Shown here piece after piece: positions 1 through 9,277 of a stretch of 50,358 nucleotides of DNA. Source of the DNA: Pseudophaeobacter leonis (lineage in GTDB: Bacteria; Pseudomonadota; Alphaproteobacteria; Rhodobacterales; Rhodobacteraceae); contig NZ_MWVJ01000122.1 in NCBI RefSeq assembly GCF_002087335.1, positions 1-50,358 on the forward strand, in the 5' to 3' direction. Position 1 is the first letter of the stretch; the number at the start of each line of letters is the position of its first letter. Below the pieces are notes generated by a model. That model made no database searches. It saw nothing but the letters and a program-made list of their open reading frames with translations, and was not told the origin of the DNA. The translations under genes were made by a program, and so were the position numbers.

Positions 1-63
1 TGACCTGAGCCCCAAAACCTCCTGCAGTTTTGTGTAGAGTCCGCCCAATTGAAGGACGGACAA

Positions 64-327
64 ATGAAGACGAGATTCACCGACGAACAGATCATCCAGA
101 TGATCAAGGAACAGGAAGCGGGTGAGAAGACTGCTGACGTATGCAGACGCTATGGGATCAGCCGGGGCACCTTCTACAAATACAAATCGAAGTATGGCGG
201 TATGGAGGAGTCGGATGCGAAGAAGCTCCGGGCGCTGGAAGCCGAGAACGCGAAGCTGAAGACGCTGTTGGCCGAACAGATGCTCGACAATCCAATGCTG
301 CGGGATGAGAACTCAAAAAAGTGGTGA
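64..327 (+). CDS. IS3 transposase OrfA (helix-turn-helix)
   Basis: An 87-residue DNA-binding subunit. The N-terminal half has the helix-turn-helix pattern of IS3 OrfA proteins (FTDEQI, then [21 protein letters not shown]), followed by a short coiled coil ([16 protein letters not shown]). I chose the ATG at 64 because an aaggacgga ribosome-binding sequence lies at 52-60; a TTG at 49 is possible. OrfA alone acts as regulator. With orfB through a -1 frameshift it forms the full transposase. Confidence 0.9.
   Translation: MKTRFTDEQIIQMIKEQEAGEKTADVCRRYGISRGTFYKYKSKYGGMEESDAKKLRALEAENAKLKTLLAEQMLDNPMLRDENSKKW
315..321 (+). promoter_or_regulatory. A6G programmed -1 frameshift site
   Basis: The heptamer A AAA AAG lies in the orfA frame just before its TGA stop at 325-327. 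OrfB is in the -1 frame. This is the standard slippery motif of IS3 elements and would yield the fused OrfAB transposase. Confidence 0.85.
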
Positions 328-1160
328 CGCCCGATGACAAGCGGAAGGCGGTGGTTCACCTGATGGCAATTCATCAGGTGAGCCAGCGTCGGGCGAGGTC
401 TGCTTTGAACGTGGATCGGTCAACGGTGCGGTATCAGTCGCGTCGGGACGATGACACGGATCTGCGTGATGCCATAAAGGCTGTCGCCAAGGAGCGTCGC
501 CGGTTTGGCTATCGGCGATTGCATGTGATGGTCGAACGGCGGGGCTGGCAAGGGAACCACAAGAAATTCCGGCGGATCTATCGCGAAGAGAAGCTGCAAG
601 TGCGGCGCAGAGGCGGTCGAAAGCGTGCTCAGGGCACCAGAAGACCGATGGTTGTGCCGGATGGGCCAAACCAAAGGTGGTCGCTGGACTTCGTATCAGA
701 CGCGCTAACGGATGGCCGCCGCTTTCGCACCCTGGCCGTGGTTGATGAACATGCGCGAGAGAACCTGGCGCTGATCGCCGATACGTCGCTGTCGGGCTTA
801 CGGGTCTCTCGGGAACTGGACCGGGTCATTTCCGAACGTGGGATACCGGGAACAATCGTTTCCGACAATGGCACGGAATTCACCAGCATGGCCATTCTGC
901 GATGGGTGCAAGACAACGAGATCGACTGGCACGACATCGCACCTGGCAAACCACAGCAAAATGCCTTCGTCGAAAGTTTCAACGGAAAGCTACGAGATGA
1001 ATGCCAAAACGAAACGCTCTTCGGATCGTTGGCCAAAGTCAGATCAACGCTGGAAGCATGGCAGGAGGACTACAACACCCACAGACCACACTCGGCGCTC
1101 GGAAACCTGATGCCCAGAGAATTCGCGGAGAAAAGAACGATGGACAAACTGGCCGCCTAA
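321..1160 (+). CDS. IS3 transposase OrfB (DDE integrase core)
   Basis: The catalytic part of the transposase, 279 residues, with an rve-type integrase fold. The DDE triad is visible: D in [13 protein letters not shown] in [12 protein letters not shown], and E in [17 protein letters not shown]. The tail [12 protein letters not shown] is the usual IS3 C-terminus. No frameshift or stop interrupts it, unlike the other IS3-related pieces in this window. It is probably made mainly as the OrfAB fusion; the GTG at 321-323 overlaps the end of orfA. Confidence 0.93.
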   Translation: MVTPDDKRKAVVHLMAIHQVSQRRARSALNVDRSTVRYQSRRDDDTDLRDAIKAVAKERRRFGYRRLHVMVERRGWQGNHKKFRRIYREEKLQVRRRGGRKRAQGTRRPMVVPDGPNQRWSLDFVSDALTDGRRFRTLAVVDEHARENLALIADTSLSGLRVSRELDRVISERGIPGTIVSDNGTEFTSMAILRWVQDNEIDWHDIAPGKPQQNAFVESFNGKLRDECQNETLFGSLAKVRSTLEAWQEDYNTHRPHSALGNLMPREFAEKRTMDKLAA

Positions 1161-1220
1161 GGCCATCAAACCAACCCCAAGGACTCTCCGCGAGGTGGAA
1201 GAAACTTGGGGCTCAGGTCA

Positions 1221-1786
1221 CTGGGTATCGATCTGACTGAGATCCACGGGATGGGCCTTCACTATCACTCAAACTGGTTGGCGAATGTGGGACTGCCCGC
1301 GCAAACTCTCAACATCAAAATGGTCCGCCTGCGTGCAACACAAACAGCGCGAAGCGAAGCAATATGGCAGCAACTTGCAAAAGAACTTCGCCCGCTTTCC
1401 AATAAGGAAACCCTTCTCCCTGAATGAGACAGCGCCTATGGGTCAGGGCCGATGCTGGGCTGGCTGGTTGGACGTGAAATAAATCCCCACATTCCTGTGC
1501 TGGACAAAGCAGGCCGGACAGACGGCACATGGTGCCGCACTGACTTTGAATGGGTGTGAGCGATGCGCAGTTAGCGGAGTTTGCAAAGTCCGGTCATTTT
1601 GCTTTCCGAAAATTCCACGAACGACCCTACCCTGTCCTTTCAGGCTTCTGGTAATGCCAAATCTCAGGAACCTCATAGCGGACGTTCACAAACCATTGTC
1701 TTTTGGGTTCAATCTCGCCGAATGCATGGGAGAGTACTTACTTAACTCGCATCAAGAAGGAACCCTGTTGGTGGCCTCCTCGCCAT
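1221..1786. other. No recognisable gene (intergenic, 566 bp)
   Basis: Short open frames exist on both strands but none has a good ribosome-binding site, family motif or codon pattern. It may hold remains of sequence displaced by the IS. I see no hairpin terminator or clear repeat. Confidence 0.5.
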
Positions 1787-2689
1787 TCACAGACCCGTGC
1801 TTTTGGGTAGTCGACTACAGCTCTGCGACGCGTACCAATGTGAACGTTGCCCGAGTTCCATCGTCGCAATTGCCATGCTTGAAGGTGAAGGCTGCGGGAC
1901 CGCACCGCAATACATCCGTGCTGTTTTAAATGTTTCAACAAATCCCCTATCTTCCAACGCGTTACGGAATGCGATGGCTGAACTGGGCAAGTCTAGAGTT
2001 ACATCATAAACATCAAGGGATGCCGCAGCGGCGCTCAACAATGTGAGTGCTGTTGCTGTATCCGGGGCCGTAACTGGCCCAATCTTGGCGCCGTCTTGGC
2101 ACAGGCGGATGGTTGCAAACCCTGAAATCTCTCCGCTTTGAGTATACACAACCGTTTTGCGAGTCGCAGCACCCTCTGACACCCATTCCGCCAGAAACCG
2201 AGCGCGGTCATATCCGTTTGCGCGCTGGTCGAGGGTTGCAATTGCTACAAAATCACGCGCGGCGTCAAAGTCGCGGATCCCGTCGGTCGCTCCCCTTGGG
2301 GCTTTCCCCTGCAGGCGCGTGGTGGCGCCGGTTCGGACAAAGCCGGATTTGGCATAGTTGGGTTCTTGTTCCGCAACCCCATCCAAACCGACACAGCGCT
2401 TCCCGGCGTGGCACAAGGCGTGACGCCACAGCGCAAACCCGACCCCCTGGCCGCGAAATTCTGGTTTACACAGGTACAGACCAAGGAAAGCCATTGTGTC
2501 ACTGTGGTTCACCACACTGATTGCGGCAATGATTTCACCAGCGACACGCGCAACAAAGAAGCCGTTTGGGTCAGCGGCCAAGAAAGCCTGCGCATCTTGC
2601 AGGCCAGGGTTCCAGCCTTCTTGTGCGGCCCAGATAAGCACTGTTTCAAGGTCGGCCAATTTTGCGGTGTCAAAATGCACTCCCTTCAT
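1787..2689 (-). CDS. GNAT-family N-acetyltransferase, two-domain (YitH-like)
   Basis: A 300-residue acetyl-CoA-dependent acyltransferase. The N-terminal GNAT domain (about 1-130) has the acetyl-CoA loop FRGQGVGFALW near residue 80. The second half (about 150-265) resembles the YitH/HI0933-like C-terminal acetyltransferase domain and ends in the family's usual RMY...P and ELG elements. The last 20 or so residues after ELG look like an extension read through from a lost stop. The start ATG overlaps the stop of the upstream gntR gene (ATGA), so the two are co-transcribed and probably translationally coupled. The substrate is unknown. Confidence 0.8.
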   Translation of the reverse strand: MKGVHFDTAKLADLETVLIWAAQEGWNPGLQDAQAFLAADPNGFFVARVAGEIIAAISVVNHSDTMAFLGLYLCKPEFRGQGVGFALWRHALCHAGKRCVGLDGVAEQEPNYAKSGFVRTGATTRLQGKAPRGATDGIRDFDAARDFVAIATLDQRANGYDRARFLAEWVSEGAATRKTVVYTQSGEISGFATIRLCQDGAKIGPVTAPDTATALTLLSAAAASLDVYDVTLDLPSSAIAFRNALEDRGFVETFKTARMYCGAVPQPSPSSMAIATMELGQRSHWYASQSCSRLPKSTGL

Positions 2690-3372
2690 TGTGCCAATGC
2701 ATCCTTGAGTGACAGGGGCGCCGAAGTCTTGTTGCGTAAATCCAAAGAGGTGACGAGATCAAGAAGATGGTTGCGCATCAATTCATCCGCACGTGGGCCG
2801 TCCTGATCCGCAAGAGCAGAAACCAAAGCATCATGCGCGTGACTTTCACACATTGCGGTCCGGCGCTGCCAATAGAGGGCTACAATGAGAGAAGACCGCG
2901 AGATCAACTGCGTGATGAAGGCCTCAATCGTGCTCTGGTCAGCGATGCGGGCAATTTCGATATGAAACTGACCAGACAGGTAGAGCGCCCGGCCATGGTT
3001 GCCGGCCGCCATGGCTTCGTGTTCGGCGTCGATATGCACCTGAAGCTTGGCAATGTCTTCTGCGGTGGTCCGTTCCGCGGCGGAATGGGCGGTTCGGGGC
3101 TCCAATAGTGCGCGGGCCTCAAACACTTCCCGTGCCTCCCGGAGGGTGGGTTGCGCCACATAGGCACCGCGATTGCGCTTGTGCTCGACCAGGCGCTGAA
3201 GCGAAAGGGCCTGCAAAGCTGAGCGCACCGTTGTTCGGCTAACGCTGTAGATGCTGGCAATTTCATCCTCGCCCAGTTTTGTACCTGGGGTTAGTCGATG
3301 TTCGTGAATCGCCAATTCCAACTGGGCAAACAATTGCTCTGTCGTAAGCGGGGCTGTGGTCAGTTTGGTCAT
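2686..3372 (-). CDS. GntR-family regulator, FadR (FCD) type
   Basis: A 228-residue repressor-type protein. The winged helix-turn-helix occupies about residues 10-75 (LGEDEIASIYSVSRTTVRSALQ); the all-helical FCD effector domain spans about 80-215, with FEARALLEP at its start. It is divergent from the ABC transporter gene at 3603 and coupled to the acetyltransferase gene downstream. FCD regulators usually bind small carboxylic acids or amino acids and repress neighbouring transport or catabolic genes. A matching operator lies in the divergent promoter (3451-3460), so autoregulation and control of the transporter are likely. Confidence 0.88.
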   Translation of the reverse strand: MTKLTTAPLTTEQLFAQLELAIHEHRLTPGTKLGEDEIASIYSVSRTTVRSALQALSLQRLVEHKRNRGAYVAQPTLREAREVFEARALLEPRTAHSAAERTTAEDIAKLQVHIDAEHEAMAAGNHGRALYLSGQFHIEIARIADQSTIEAFITQLISRSSLIVALYWQRRTAMCESHAHDALVSALADQDGPRADELMRNHLLDLVTSLDLRNKTSAPLSLKDALAQ

Positions 3373-3450
3373 GTCTCATCCTTCGGGATCACCTTGGGCT
3401 GGCCATGGGGAATAGGCAACCGATGATAGGCGTCAACTATGTTTTCAAGA

Positions 3451-3472
3451 TTGTGTACAATTTTGCGCACAA
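3451..3472. promoter_or_regulatory. Candidate GntR/FadR-type operator
   Basis: TTGTGTACAA at 3451-3460 fits the TTGT-N2-ACAA pattern of FadR-subfamily operators, and the wider 22 bp to 3472 forms an imperfect palindrome (8 of 11 positions). It sits between the divergent gntR and ABC transporter genes. Confidence 0.55.
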
Positions 3473-3602
3473 AAAATAAGATCCCTCCGCCGCAGTCGCA
3501 CAAATAACCGGCAATCTCAGTTTTGCCGTCCGCAAAGCAGCGGAAACGCTGGATGGAGGTGCTCATCCCAATCTTAAGCTTGTTTGAACACGGCGAATTC
3601 AG

Positions 3603-4514
3603 ATGAGCGATGGGGTGGATATGCGCGGCAGATATGATCTTGAGTTGGTTGGTCTGACGAAGAAATACGGCGACACGCTCGCGGTAGATAACATCAACCA
3701 CCTTTTTCAGGGTGGCTCCTATGTCTGCCTGTTGGGGCCATCGGGCTGCGGCAAATCCTCAACCCTGCGCATGATCGCTGGCCATGAAAAGGTGACAGAG
3801 GGAGCTATCGTTCTGGCGGGATCTGATGTCTCACATCTTATCCCGGCCAAACGCGGCACCGCGATGATGTTTCAGAACTATGCTCTGTTCCCGCATCTGA
3901 ATGTCCGTGACAACGTGGCGTTTTCCCTGCGGATGAAGGGCGAGGACAAAGCCACGCGTGATGCCAGGGCAAATGAGCTGCTAGAGCTGGTCGACATGAC
4001 GGGCTTTGCGGATCGCCTTCCGGCGCAGCTTTCGGGTGGCCAGCAGCAACGTGTGCGGCTGGCACGGGCGCTGATCACGCAGCCCAAGGTGCTTTTGCTG
4101 GATGAGCCGCTGTCGGCTCTTGATCCGTTTTTGCGCATCCGTATGCGGGCCGAACTGAAAAAGCTGCAGCGCGAACTTGGGATCACTTTTGTGCATGTCA
4201 CCCACGGGCAGGACGAGGCGCTGGCGCTCGGCGATGAGCTGGTGGTCATGAACAATGCGATGATCGAACAGGCGGGCAGCGCGCGCGAGGTCTGGACTGC
4301 GCCAAAGACTGAATTTGTGGCCCGGTTTATGGGCGGCCATAACGTTATCGCGCTGGACGGGGGCAAAGTGGCCTTGCGGGCGGATGATGTGAAGCTGAGC
4401 GATCAGGGGCTGCCAGCAAGGGTGACGACCATCGAATATCAAGGCGGCCATGCGTGGATCGGTGTTGACCCAGGACGCGGCACACACGGCGCTCAGAAAT
4501 CTTCATCTGGGTAG
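3603..4514 (+). pseudogene. Spermidine/putrescine-type ABC transporter ATPase, C-terminally truncated
   Basis: PotA-like ATPase of a polyamine or related importer. Walker A GPSGCGKS, signature LSGGQQQR, Walker B VLLLDEP and the switch histidine in HVTHGQDEA are all present, so the nucleotide-binding domain is intact. The C-terminal TOBE substrate-regulation domain stops after about 15 residues: from about 4466 the frame runs into an IS3 remnant and ends at 4514, giving 303 residues instead of about 350-370. Permease and binding-protein genes are absent. Two starts are possible: 3603, or the ATG at 3621 with a better ggggtgg upstream. Probably non-functional as a transporter. Confidence 0.85.
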
Positions 4515-4690
4515 GCAGATGAAACAATGCAGGAATGTCGACGCGATGAGCTCAGAAGGTTCCCGTTGCGGCCTCCTTCCAGATCAATTTGTTTAGGGTC
4601 AGGTCAGAAACCGCACGGCGCAGGCGCCCATTCTCGCTCTGTAACCGCTTCAGTTCCTTGAGTAGTTCCGTGCCCCGTCGGTGCTTCAAC
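4466..4690 (-). mobile_element. IS3-family remnant (OrfA end and OrfB start)
   Basis: Read on the minus strand, 4690 to about 4555 encodes an IS3 OrfA C-terminus (LKELKRLQSENGRLRRAVSD, LIWKEA). After its stop an OrfB start follows (ISERRVCRVLGQHRSTH) to about 4466. Both ends of the element are gone. The junction at about 4466 truncates the ABC ATPase gene. It belongs to a different IS3 group from the intact element at 1-1220. Confidence 0.8.
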
Positions 4691-4712
4691 TTACTGCAAC
4701 TTACTGCAACTT
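4688..4712. repeat. 10-bp tandem repeat, 2.5 copies
   Basis: aacttactgc occurs twice in tandem followed by aactt, at the edge of the IS3 remnant. Beyond it, to 4977, I see no gene. Confidence 0.7.
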
Positions 4713-4977
4713 GGCGACAATCTCTTCGAATTGGGGTCTCTTAATAGCCAACTCAGGTCCTTCGCTTTCCTAATCATAGAGGCGGACCACTTCAAAGAGG
4801 GAGGCTCAATACATCACCTGATCCTGAAAAGTCTCAAAGCTTGTGAACGATGCCTGTGTCCCTGTGGCGGGCTTGCCACCAAAGGGGTCACTGGGCATAT
4901 CGCCGGCCCAGGTGTTTGATGATGCAAGCGCCGCGATTTATGTTGTGGTAAAAGTCATTTTACGCATTGTTTCTATT

Positions 4978-5784
4978 CTATTTCGGAAACTGGAAGTTGA
5001 CACCAGCATAGACACCCCATTCCCTCTTTCCGTTTCCGCCGGATGCCACTGAATATTGCGGCTCGGCAAAGTAGTTGATGATAACGCCGGGATTCTTGAC
5101 CACGCGCCCCAAGCCAAGACCAATCGGAATGTTGTAATTGTCGGTCTCGAAGTCATAGGTCCAGATCGCGGCCGAGCGCAGGTACCACCCATCTTGCAAT
5201 TGCTTGATGATCATCGGTTGAAAGGCTGCGTTGTTGACATCTGCACGGCTATCCGCGCCGGCAAAGCTGGCCTGCCAGGTCAACAAATACCCCCACTGAA
5301 GCCCGGGTGTCGCTGTGTTAAACAGGACGTTGGCCAGTCCAGCAGACCATTTCCCGGTACCAAGAGCGTCGCTCGTTGCTGTCGGGGCTGTCAGCTGTGG
5401 CCCGATACCAAAGCTCAAATTCGGATTTCCGGTATCGATCAAATAGGCGGCAAAGACGTTGAAATCGCCAATCCCTGTCTTTTTGCCGCCAGAAACAGGG
5501 TCAGGGAAGTGATTGATCGGTAAAGTGGCCCGAACCAGCCAGTCACCACCAAAAGCGGTCACCGGCAATGCCCCTCGCAGGAAAAACGAATTGGCATTTG
5601 CGCCGGAGCCCGTCATCGACCCGGTAAACTGGTTCTGAAGATTGAATGCCTTCACGGCGGCAAGCGGGTTATTGGCCTGTGCTAATGCCGCCGAGTCCGT
5701 TCCCTGAGCGCTGGCCGGTATCGCAAGACCCAAAACGCCCAGAACCAAACTGGCTACCAACAGCGGTTTTCTAATGGATTGCAT
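4978..5784 (-). CDS. Outer-membrane beta-barrel channel-type protein
   Basis: About 268 residues from the chosen ATG at 5784 (MQSIRKPLLVASLVLGVLGL, cleaved after SAQ or ASA). The mature part alternates polar and hydrophobic residues, with repeated aromatic-Gly strands and a terminal phenylalanine motif (GVNFQFPK) typical of outer-membrane barrels. It resembles the MetA-pathway phenol-degradation/'transporter' family, which lacks a firmly known substrate. It lies 124 bp downstream of a DUF1254 gene on the same strand and is probably co-transcribed with it from the promoter with operator site A. Longer upstream codons to 5865 lack signal-peptide character. Confidence 0.75.
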   Translation of the reverse strand: MQSIRKPLLVASLVLGVLGLAIPASAQGTDSAALAQANNPLAAVKAFNLQNQFTGSMTGSGANANSFFLRGALPVTAFGGDWLVRATLPINHFPDPVSGGKKTGIGDFNVFAAYLIDTGNPNLSFGIGPQLTAPTATSDALGTGKWSAGLANVLFNTATPGLQWGYLLTWQASFAGADSRADVNNAAFQPMIIKQLQDGWYLRSAAIWTYDFETDNYNIPIGLGLGRVVKNPGVIINYFAEPQYSVASGGNGKREWGVYAGVNFQFPK

Positions 5785-5908
5785 ATTCTGGTTGCCTTCA
5801 AGGCAGCCCCACGGGGCCGGCAAGAAAGCGAACCCTGTATATATCATCGGGCACGCGTCCACCAAACTGTATCCGGCGCGCCCTCGAAAGATGCGCCGGA
5901 TTTTCGAA

Positions 5909-7417
5909 TTACTTTTTCAGAACAACTTCACCTGGCTGCCAGGCTTTGTCGAACCACGGCTGGGTCGGGCTATAAACGCGCCACAGGATATTCCACCCCT
6001 TACCGGGAATGGTTTGCAACCAATTGGCATCGCCTTTGGGTTTTTCGGGGCTAAAGGTGATATCGTAAGAGCCGTCGGCATTCTTGATGATGGCTTCATC
6101 AATGCTCGACACACCCGGATACATCTGATCCGTCTGCATTAACGACCGCGTCTGGTTGTCGTACAGGGTGACATCCCAGAAGTTCTCCATCGGCACGTCA
6201 GGTGCTACATGCATCGTATAGGTCTTGGCACCATCAAACGGATTTCCGTCCGCGTCGCGCGCACCGATTAGATACTGAGACCCTTTGCCAACGCCGGGGT
6301 TAACCATCGCAGGTGTTATGCCTGTTGCATAAAAATGGAACCGTGCGCGGTTGTTGCTCAGGCTCGCGTCATTGCGCAGGAACTCATAGTTGCCTCCGGC
6401 AAAGCCCACTTCCCATGTTTCGCTGTTCGGGTAGTATTGTACATCTTTGTCGCGGTTGTTGAAGACGATCGCGCGCATGGTGGCGGTGCCGATTTTCGCC
6501 GCATCGTCAAAGATTTTTGACATACGCGCGTCCGGTTCAAACGGCTTGCCCTTTTCGATACCAAGAGAGGCCAGCAGGCCAATGGTTTCACTGTCATGCG
6601 AAAAATGCGGCTCTTCCTGAACAATCTCGTTCACTTCTTCAAAGAAACCGGCGTCCTGAGCATGAAGCGTATTGAACGATTTTCCCGATACGTTGACCCA
6701 GTTCACGTCTTTTGGTTCGGAGCCCAACGGGTACAGTTTGAAGTGTTCTTTCATGTTGTCTACAACCGGCTCATGTTCGAAATTCTGCATGAAGCCGCGC
6801 ATTGCTAACCAATGGCCATAGGTTTTGGACTGTTTGACGATGTACCCCTCTGGGATGTCACCCGTGTAGTCCGGTCCAACCAGAAGATATTTTCCGCCCT
6901 TGCCCTTGTCGTCACCCGCGTTGCCGAAATCGGTGAGATAGCGGAACCATGCGTCGTCGATGATGCCCAGCACATTCGGCGGTGTCTCCATCACCATCGG
7001 GCCGTCTTTCAGATCGATCCACATAAAGCTGTAGACCACCGTCGTGTTGCCAGTCAGCAGCAGCCCGCGGGGATCGAGGCGGCCTTCAAAAATGATCATG
7101 GTTTCGTTGTCAGGGCCGAACTCGCGGATACCCTTGCGGAACCCTGCCAGAGACGCAGCCGGCACATGGGCGATCATCATCTCGACGGCTCGGCTGAGGT
7201 CCTGGTAATCCCAGATTTTCTGCGCGGTCTCATTGGTGGGGATACCGTCAAAAAACTCCAAGGACCCGAGGCTGGACTACATTTTGTCAGGCGTCAGCAC
7301 ATTTGCGGGAATGTCCGTGGTCATTTTATAGGTCGGGGTTTCAGCAAATACCGGTGTCATGGCCAGCGCTGTTGCGCCTGCGGCCAGCCAGAGAAAATCG
7401 GGTTTCCTAATCGTCAT
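5909..7417 (-). pseudogene. DUF1254/DUF1214 exported protein 1, in-frame amber stop
   Basis: The ATG at 7417 begins a clear signal peptide (MTIRKPDFLWLAAGATALAM...VFA) followed by the conserved segment MTTDIP found in its paralogues. At codon 47 (7277-7279) a TAG replaces the residue that aligns with Asp in TPDKVDTSIG of the paralogue at 14682. Translation in the same frame then continues for 455 codons through DUF1254 (roughly 50-190) and DUF1214 (roughly 350-490), ending LKK. The restored length, 502 codons, equals the paralogue. The open part could restart at TTG 7261, but it would lack a signal peptide. Function of the family is unknown; exported by sequence. Confidence 0.85.
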
Positions 7418-7500
7418 TTTAGTCTCCATTTTTCGTGCCAGGGGCACTTAAAATACTTCTGATGTTGGTTTCTATTGTATCCTCAGGATTAACGGCGTTT

Positions 7501-7516
7501 TGGTCAGTTTACGCCA
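7501..7516 (-). promoter_or_regulatory. Regulon site A
   Basis: In gene direction TGGCGTAAACTGACCA, flanked by TT and AAA. It lies 83 bp before the DUF1254-1 start codon. It is one of seven matching sites in the cluster (TGNCGYNNNMTGACCA). Confidence 0.75.
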
Positions 7517-7558
7517 AATGCCCATATGCGATCAGGTCATGTGTTGGCTCAGCCATCG

Positions 7559-8509
7559 TCAAAGCGGCAAGCTGAAGGTCAGCATGAGGCCTTCCCCTTC
7601 GACGCGGTTTTTCACGTTGAATTCTTTGAAACCACGAAGATTTGCGAAAACCTCGTTGCCGCCAACATTGAAGGTATAGCTGATTTGGGAACCCATCCCG
7701 AACGTGCGGCCTTTGAAGTCCCCCAACAGAGGATTCTGGCCACGGTCGGCTGTGAGCTGTTGAAAGGCAAATCCCACCAGCCCGATCGACATCCTGTCGG
7801 AAACAAATTTGGAAACGCCCACGTCCAGGTGCGCATCGATTCCGTTTTGGTATCCCGTGTCTGAATTTTTGAAATTATAGGTAACTCCGACCGTCGCCGA
7901 AAATTCCCATCCAGTATTCGGATTAAGAAAGGTATAGGCCCCACCAATGTCGATCGCGCCATGCCCCAGCCCAAGGTTCGAAAGTCGGTTTGCATCATAG
8001 CTACCAACAGGGATGTTGCCGGTCAGATAGGCCATCCAGTTGTGGACGCCCTCGTTCCAGTACAATTGCGCGGTTGGATAAATATCACTTATGCCCGACA
8101 CGCTGTGCGCCGCGGCCGAGGTTGTGCCGCCGATGGCCACATTCGCCGAGACATCGTTCTTGGCAGGAATAAACGCGAGCGAAAAGCTTGGGCGAGCCCC
8201 CCAAATCGTCGTGTCGGGTGTGTAGGACGGCACAATGAACTGCCCCAGATAATCCGCATCAACCCCCAGTTTTAAGTTGCCGCCAAAGCCAAGAGGCCGC
8301 GATCCACTGCCTTGGGCCGAGTAGCGATAAGTCACGAGCGCAAGCCGCCAGCCGGGTTCTGGCGCCAAGGCGGCGAAGCTGCCGTATTGGCCCGGTAGCC
8401 AGAAGCTCGTGCCGCCCTCGTCTGCCCAAGCGGCATCCAAATTGACAAACCAAATTGAAAGGACGGCGGCTTTCAGGCAATAGCGTTTCAGCTTTGACAA
8501 CTTCATCAT
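7559..8509 (-). CDS. MetA-pathway phenol-degradation family outer-membrane protein
   Basis: 316 residues. The ATG at 8509 follows GGGAG at 8519-8523 and opens a signal peptide ending LDAAWA. The mature N-terminus GGTSFWLPGQYGSFAA is a hallmark of the phenol_MetA_deg family, and the rest has the periodicity of a beta barrel, ending in LTFSLPL. Members are encoded beside aromatic and hydrocarbon degradation genes and are presumed outer-membrane channels; transport is not proven. It has its own promoter region with operator site B and is divergent from the short araC gene at 8756. Confidence 0.82.
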   Translation of the reverse strand: MMKLSKLKRYCLKAAVLSIWFVNLDAAWADEGGTSFWLPGQYGSFAALAPEPGWRLALVTYRYSAQGSGSRPLGFGGNLKLGVDADYLGQFIVPSYTPDTTIWGARPSFSLAFIPAKNDVSANVAIGGTTSAAAHSVSGISDIYPTAQLYWNEGVHNWMAYLTGNIPVGSYDANRLSNLGLGHGAIDIGGAYTFLNPNTGWEFSATVGVTYNFKNSDTGYQNGIDAHLDVGVSKFVSDRMSIGLVGFAFQQLTADRGQNPLLGDFKGRTFGMGSQISYTFNVGGNEVFANLRGFKEFNVKNRVEGEGLMLTFSLPL

Positions 8510-8601
8510 CTGCACAACTCCCAAACATCATCCCAGCCGAATTTTTTGCAACGCAAACTCGGGCTTTCCGCAAGAACGATAGCAAATCCAGACCGTCAGT
8601 T

Positions 8602-8617
8602 TGGTCAGATTGCGACA
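8602..8617 (-). promoter_or_regulatory. Regulon site B
   Basis: TGTCGCAATCTGACCA in the direction of the barrel gene, 92 bp before its ATG. It has one difference from the cluster consensus in the first half (TGT instead of TGG). Confidence 0.7.
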
Positions 8618-8683
8618 CGATCCATCTGGCGGTCGCATGCGCTGGCCTTTTGAAGCCGTGTCGGGAAACAAAAATTCTCAGAC

Positions 8684-8699
8684 TGGCGTGCTCTGACCA
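8684..8699 (+). promoter_or_regulatory. Regulon site C
   Basis: TGGCGTGCTCTGACCA on the plus strand, 56 bp before the short araC gene. Sites B and C face outward in the shared divergent promoter region. Confidence 0.7.
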
Positions 8700-8755
8700 A
8701 ACTGCAGTTTTATATCAGGTATCTTTGGAGTTAAGTAATTGATTGGGGGAGTGAT

Positions 8756-9109
8756 TTGGGACGCGGAGCCAATAACTTAAGGCTCAGTACAATCGAGCAG
8801 ATTGTGCAAGCCCATGGTCACGGCCGCATCCCTAGACTTGAAGATGTGGCAGAAGCTGCCGATACCAGCGCTCGATCGCTGCAACGCTTTCTTAAAAATA
8901 AAAATATAACTTTTACACAGGTTGTCGAGGCCATTCGTCAAAAAGAGGCAAAAGCCCTTTTGAGCGAAACAGATCTGTCTGTTGCAGAAATTGCCCGAAA
9001 AATTGGGCAGGGCGATGTAAGCAACTTTGGACGTTCTTTTCGAAAATGGACAGGTCAGTCACCAGCGAGGTGGCGCAAAAAACGTCGAAGCACGCAAAGT
9101 GAAAGGTGA
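8756..9109 (+). CDS. Short AraC-type DNA-binding protein
   Basis: 117 residues comprising only the AraC double helix-turn-helix: first helix pair around LEDVAEAADTSARSLQRFLK, second around VAEIARKIGQGDVSNFGRSF, ending WTGQSPARWR. The usual N-terminal effector domain (about 200 residues) is missing, and no in-frame extension exists upstream. It starts at a TTG preceded by ggggga. It may be a truncated remnant or a genuine stand-alone DNA-binding protein. Its own promoter carries site C, so it may bind the regulon sites and regulate itself (inference). Confidence 0.75.
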   Translation: MGRGANNLRLSTIEQIVQAHGHGRIPRLEDVAEAADTSARSLQRFLKNKNITFTQVVEAIRQKEAKALLSETDLSVAEIARKIGQGDVSNFGRSFRKWTGQSPARWRKKRRSTQSER

Positions 9110-9131
9110 TATCTCGTAGGCGCAACTGATG

Positions 9132-9147
9132 TGGCGCAAAATGACCA
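9132..9147 (+). promoter_or_regulatory. Regulon site G
   Basis: TGGCGCAAAATGACCA, 130 bp before the mscS-like start and in the same orientation as the other six sites relative to their genes. Confidence 0.65.
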
Positions 9148-9277
9148 ACACCGACTGTCCTACCCGATTAAACACAAACCGACTATTTATGTTTTAGAAC
9201 CTACAGATCAAGCAATATGCTATTTCGACTAGGGCAAGTGCTACAGTTGATCCGGGGTCTCTGGCTTGAGGTGACCT

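Larger units (their letters stand above)
1..1220 (+). mobile_element. Complete IS3-family insertion sequence (IS407-like)
   Basis: The ends are perfect 15-bp inverted repeats: TGACCTGAGCCCCAA at 1-15 and its reverse complement at 1206-1220. Between them lie two overlapping frames typical of IS3 elements, orfA and orfB, joined by an A6G slippery site. The 1220-bp length and the transposase sequence resemble the IS407 group, which is known to duplicate a 4-bp target. The left flank is outside the window, so the target duplication cannot be checked; the right flank begins ctgg. The element looks complete and potentially active. The group assignment is from memory of family sequences. Confidence 0.93.

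Noticed and set aside
7277..7279. TAG codons (7277, 40593, 43841) as pyrrolysine or recoded amber
   Set aside because: Amino acids expected at the sites differ (Asp, Tyr, other), an opal case exists in livH, and no pyl genes are in view. Many genes here could simply be mutated or mis-sequenced.
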